Source: JAJUJL01 sp041736465 (GTDB taxonomy: Bacteria; Chloroflexota; Anaerolineae; Anaerolineales; UBA4823). Taken from it: a stretch of 17,598 nt of DNA. Positions 16,691-17,598 of the stretch are shown here, one piece after another. Both the position numbers and the translations under genes were made by a program. A model generated the notes under the pieces. The model worked only from the letters and a program-made list of their open reading frames with translations. It did not search any database and was not told the origin of the DNA. Position 1 is the first letter of the stretch. Each line of letters starts with the position of its first letter. Location of the stretch: positions 1 through 17,598 of the forward strand of contig JBGSTO010000728.1 in assembly GCA_041736465.1 (NCBI GenBank). The letters run 5' to 3'.

Positions 16691-17035
16691 ATGCCCACCC
16701 ATACCATCATCCGTTCTGGCGAGCTGCTGCCCAGCCCCGGCGGCACGATCAAATTCGAAGGCGAGGCCTACGGTTCGCAGGTCTCGTTCTTCCTGGTGAA
16801 CAACCAGCCCGGCGACGGGCCGGTGCTGCACCGCCATCCCTACTCCGAGACCTGGATCGTGCGCTCCGGTCAGGTACTCTTCACCGCCGGCGACCAGGTG
16901 CTCGAGGCTGGGCCTGGCGATATCCTGGTGGTGAGCGCCGGCACGCCCCACAAGTTCAAGAACACCGGCACAGGCCGGCTGGAGCTGGTCTGCATCCATG
17001 CCTCGCCGCGCATGATCCAGGAAGACCTGGAATAA
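16691..17035 (+). CDS. Single-domain cupin protein
   Basis: 114 residues, essentially one cupin_2 beta-barrel. Motif 1 is GPVLHRHPYSETWIVRSG, giving metal ligands His47, His49 and Glu53. Motif 2 is PGDILVVSAGTPHKFKNTG with His87. All four ligands are present, so it should bind a divalent metal. The substrate cannot be told from sequence: such small cupins include isomerases, dioxygenases and sugar- or signal-binding proteins. The ATG has AAGGAA 7 nt upstream. It may be cotranscribed with the ArsR/AHSA1 genes, but the palindromic element lies between. Confidence 0.92.
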   Translation: MPTHTIIRSGELLPSPGGTIKFEGEAYGSQVSFFLVNNQPGDGPVLHRHPYSETWIVRSGQVLFTAGDQVLEAGPGDILVVSAGTPHKFKNTGTGRLELVCIHASPRMIQEDLE

Positions 17036-17081
17036 TGCGGACTGTATCTCTGATTACTGGTGATCGACTATGATATCAACC

Positions 17082-17598
17082 ATGAGCAGCAGCCAGCTTG
17101 ATCCCCCGCGCTGGTCGTGGGAGCAGGCCTGCGCACGGCGCCTGGATCGCCACTTCCTCTCATCTCCTTCGGAACAAGCCGATCCCACTGCCATCGTGCA
17201 GGCAATGTGCGGTGCCCATGCCCAGGTGTTGTCGGCTGCCGAGCTGTCCATCGGGCTGCGCAGCGCCTCTCTCACGCGGGTGCATATCCGCACAGCGCTG
17301 TGGGAGGAACGCAGCCTGGTAAAGACCTACGGCCCGCGCGGCACCGTGCACTTGCTGCCCACCCGGGATCTGCCGCTGTGGGCCGGGGCATTGTCGGCGA
17401 CGCCCTACGGTCAGAGCGCCGATCCTCGCAGCGAGCTGCTCACCCCCGAGCAGGCCGAAACGATCATCGAAGCCATCGCAGTCGTACTCGCGGAGGCCGA
17501 GCTGACCGCCGATGAACTCACCGCGGCGCTCGTCGAACATCTCGGCCTGTGGGCCGGCGAGCCGGTGATGGCAGCCTTCCAGGGGATGTGGCCGCGCT
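17082..17598 (+). CDS. AlkZ/YcaQ-type winged-helix protein, 3' truncated
   Basis: At least 172 codons, running off the window. The segment LSIGLRSASLTRVHIRTALW followed by SLVKTYGPRGTVHLLPTRDLPLW matches the HTH_42/AlkZ family (winged-helix DNA-binding proteins, some of them glycosylases for crosslinked or alkylated bases). The N-terminal part (WSWEQACARRLDRHFL) also fits. The family's catalytic QxQ/QxD-type residues cannot be judged with confidence from this fragment. An in-frame ATG at 17070 is an alternative start; no Shine-Dalgarno supports either. A TATGAT 7 nt before the ATG at 17082 could mean another leaderless start, but no -35 is visible. Confidence 0.82.
   Translation, partial: MSSSQLDPPRWSWEQACARRLDRHFLSSPSEQADPTAIVQAMCGAHAQVLSAAELSIGLRSASLTRVHIRTALWEERSLVKTYGPRGTVHLLPTRDLPLWAGALSATPYGQSADPRSELLTPEQAETIIEAIAVVLAEAELTADELTAALVEHLGLWAGEPVMAAFQGMWPR

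Overview
The window looks like a piece of a Chloroflexota genome, most likely Anaerolineae-like. This is inferred from style, not from a marker gene: GC-rich coding sequence, secreted proteins with long Pro/Thr/Glu linkers, a membrane-anchored pullulanase, and lipoprotein multiheme cytochromes. No rRNA, tRNA, CRISPR array or transposase gene was seen.

Left part (1-3824, + strand): the 3' part of a surface-anchored type I pullulanase, a small lower-GC membrane protein, and a YgjP-type zinc metallopeptidase. Middle part (3973-7981): a Crp/Fnr-family regulator, convergent with a minus-strand block holding a six-helix membrane protein and two tandem, paralogous eight-heme lipoprotein cytochromes. 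Each cytochrome carries one CXXCK heme site of the kind known from ammonia-forming nitrite reductase (NrfA). This block is bracketed by two direct copies of the metallopeptidase 3' end (196 nt, about 89% identical by eye). The second copy is a truncated remnant, and its 5' edge carries the predicted cytochrome promoter with a CRP-like palindrome over the -10 box.

Right-centre part (7999-15551, all minus strand): a conflict-type cluster. It holds an AbrB/PIN toxin-antitoxin pair, an AbiEi/AbiEii pair, a small four-helix membrane protein, and a two-gene unit made of a 2TM protein with a beta/gamma-crystallin-like outer domain plus a 1444-residue NACHT-like STAND NTPase with a TPR-like solenoid. 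Both toxin-antitoxin pairs use 4-nt GTGA overlaps. The STAND protein has no obvious effector domain of its own, so the membrane partner is a candidate effector or receptor.

Right end (15657-17598, + strand): an ArsR-type repressor with a START/AHSA1-type protein, a small cupin, and the start of an AlkZ/YcaQ-type winged-helix protein. The predicted promoters of abiEi and arsR place the start codon at or within about 3 nt of the expected transcription start, so both mRNAs are probably leaderless, and both start regions carry perfect palindromes suited to autoregulation. A palindromic intergenic element with six CGCAGAT heptamers lies before the cupin gene.
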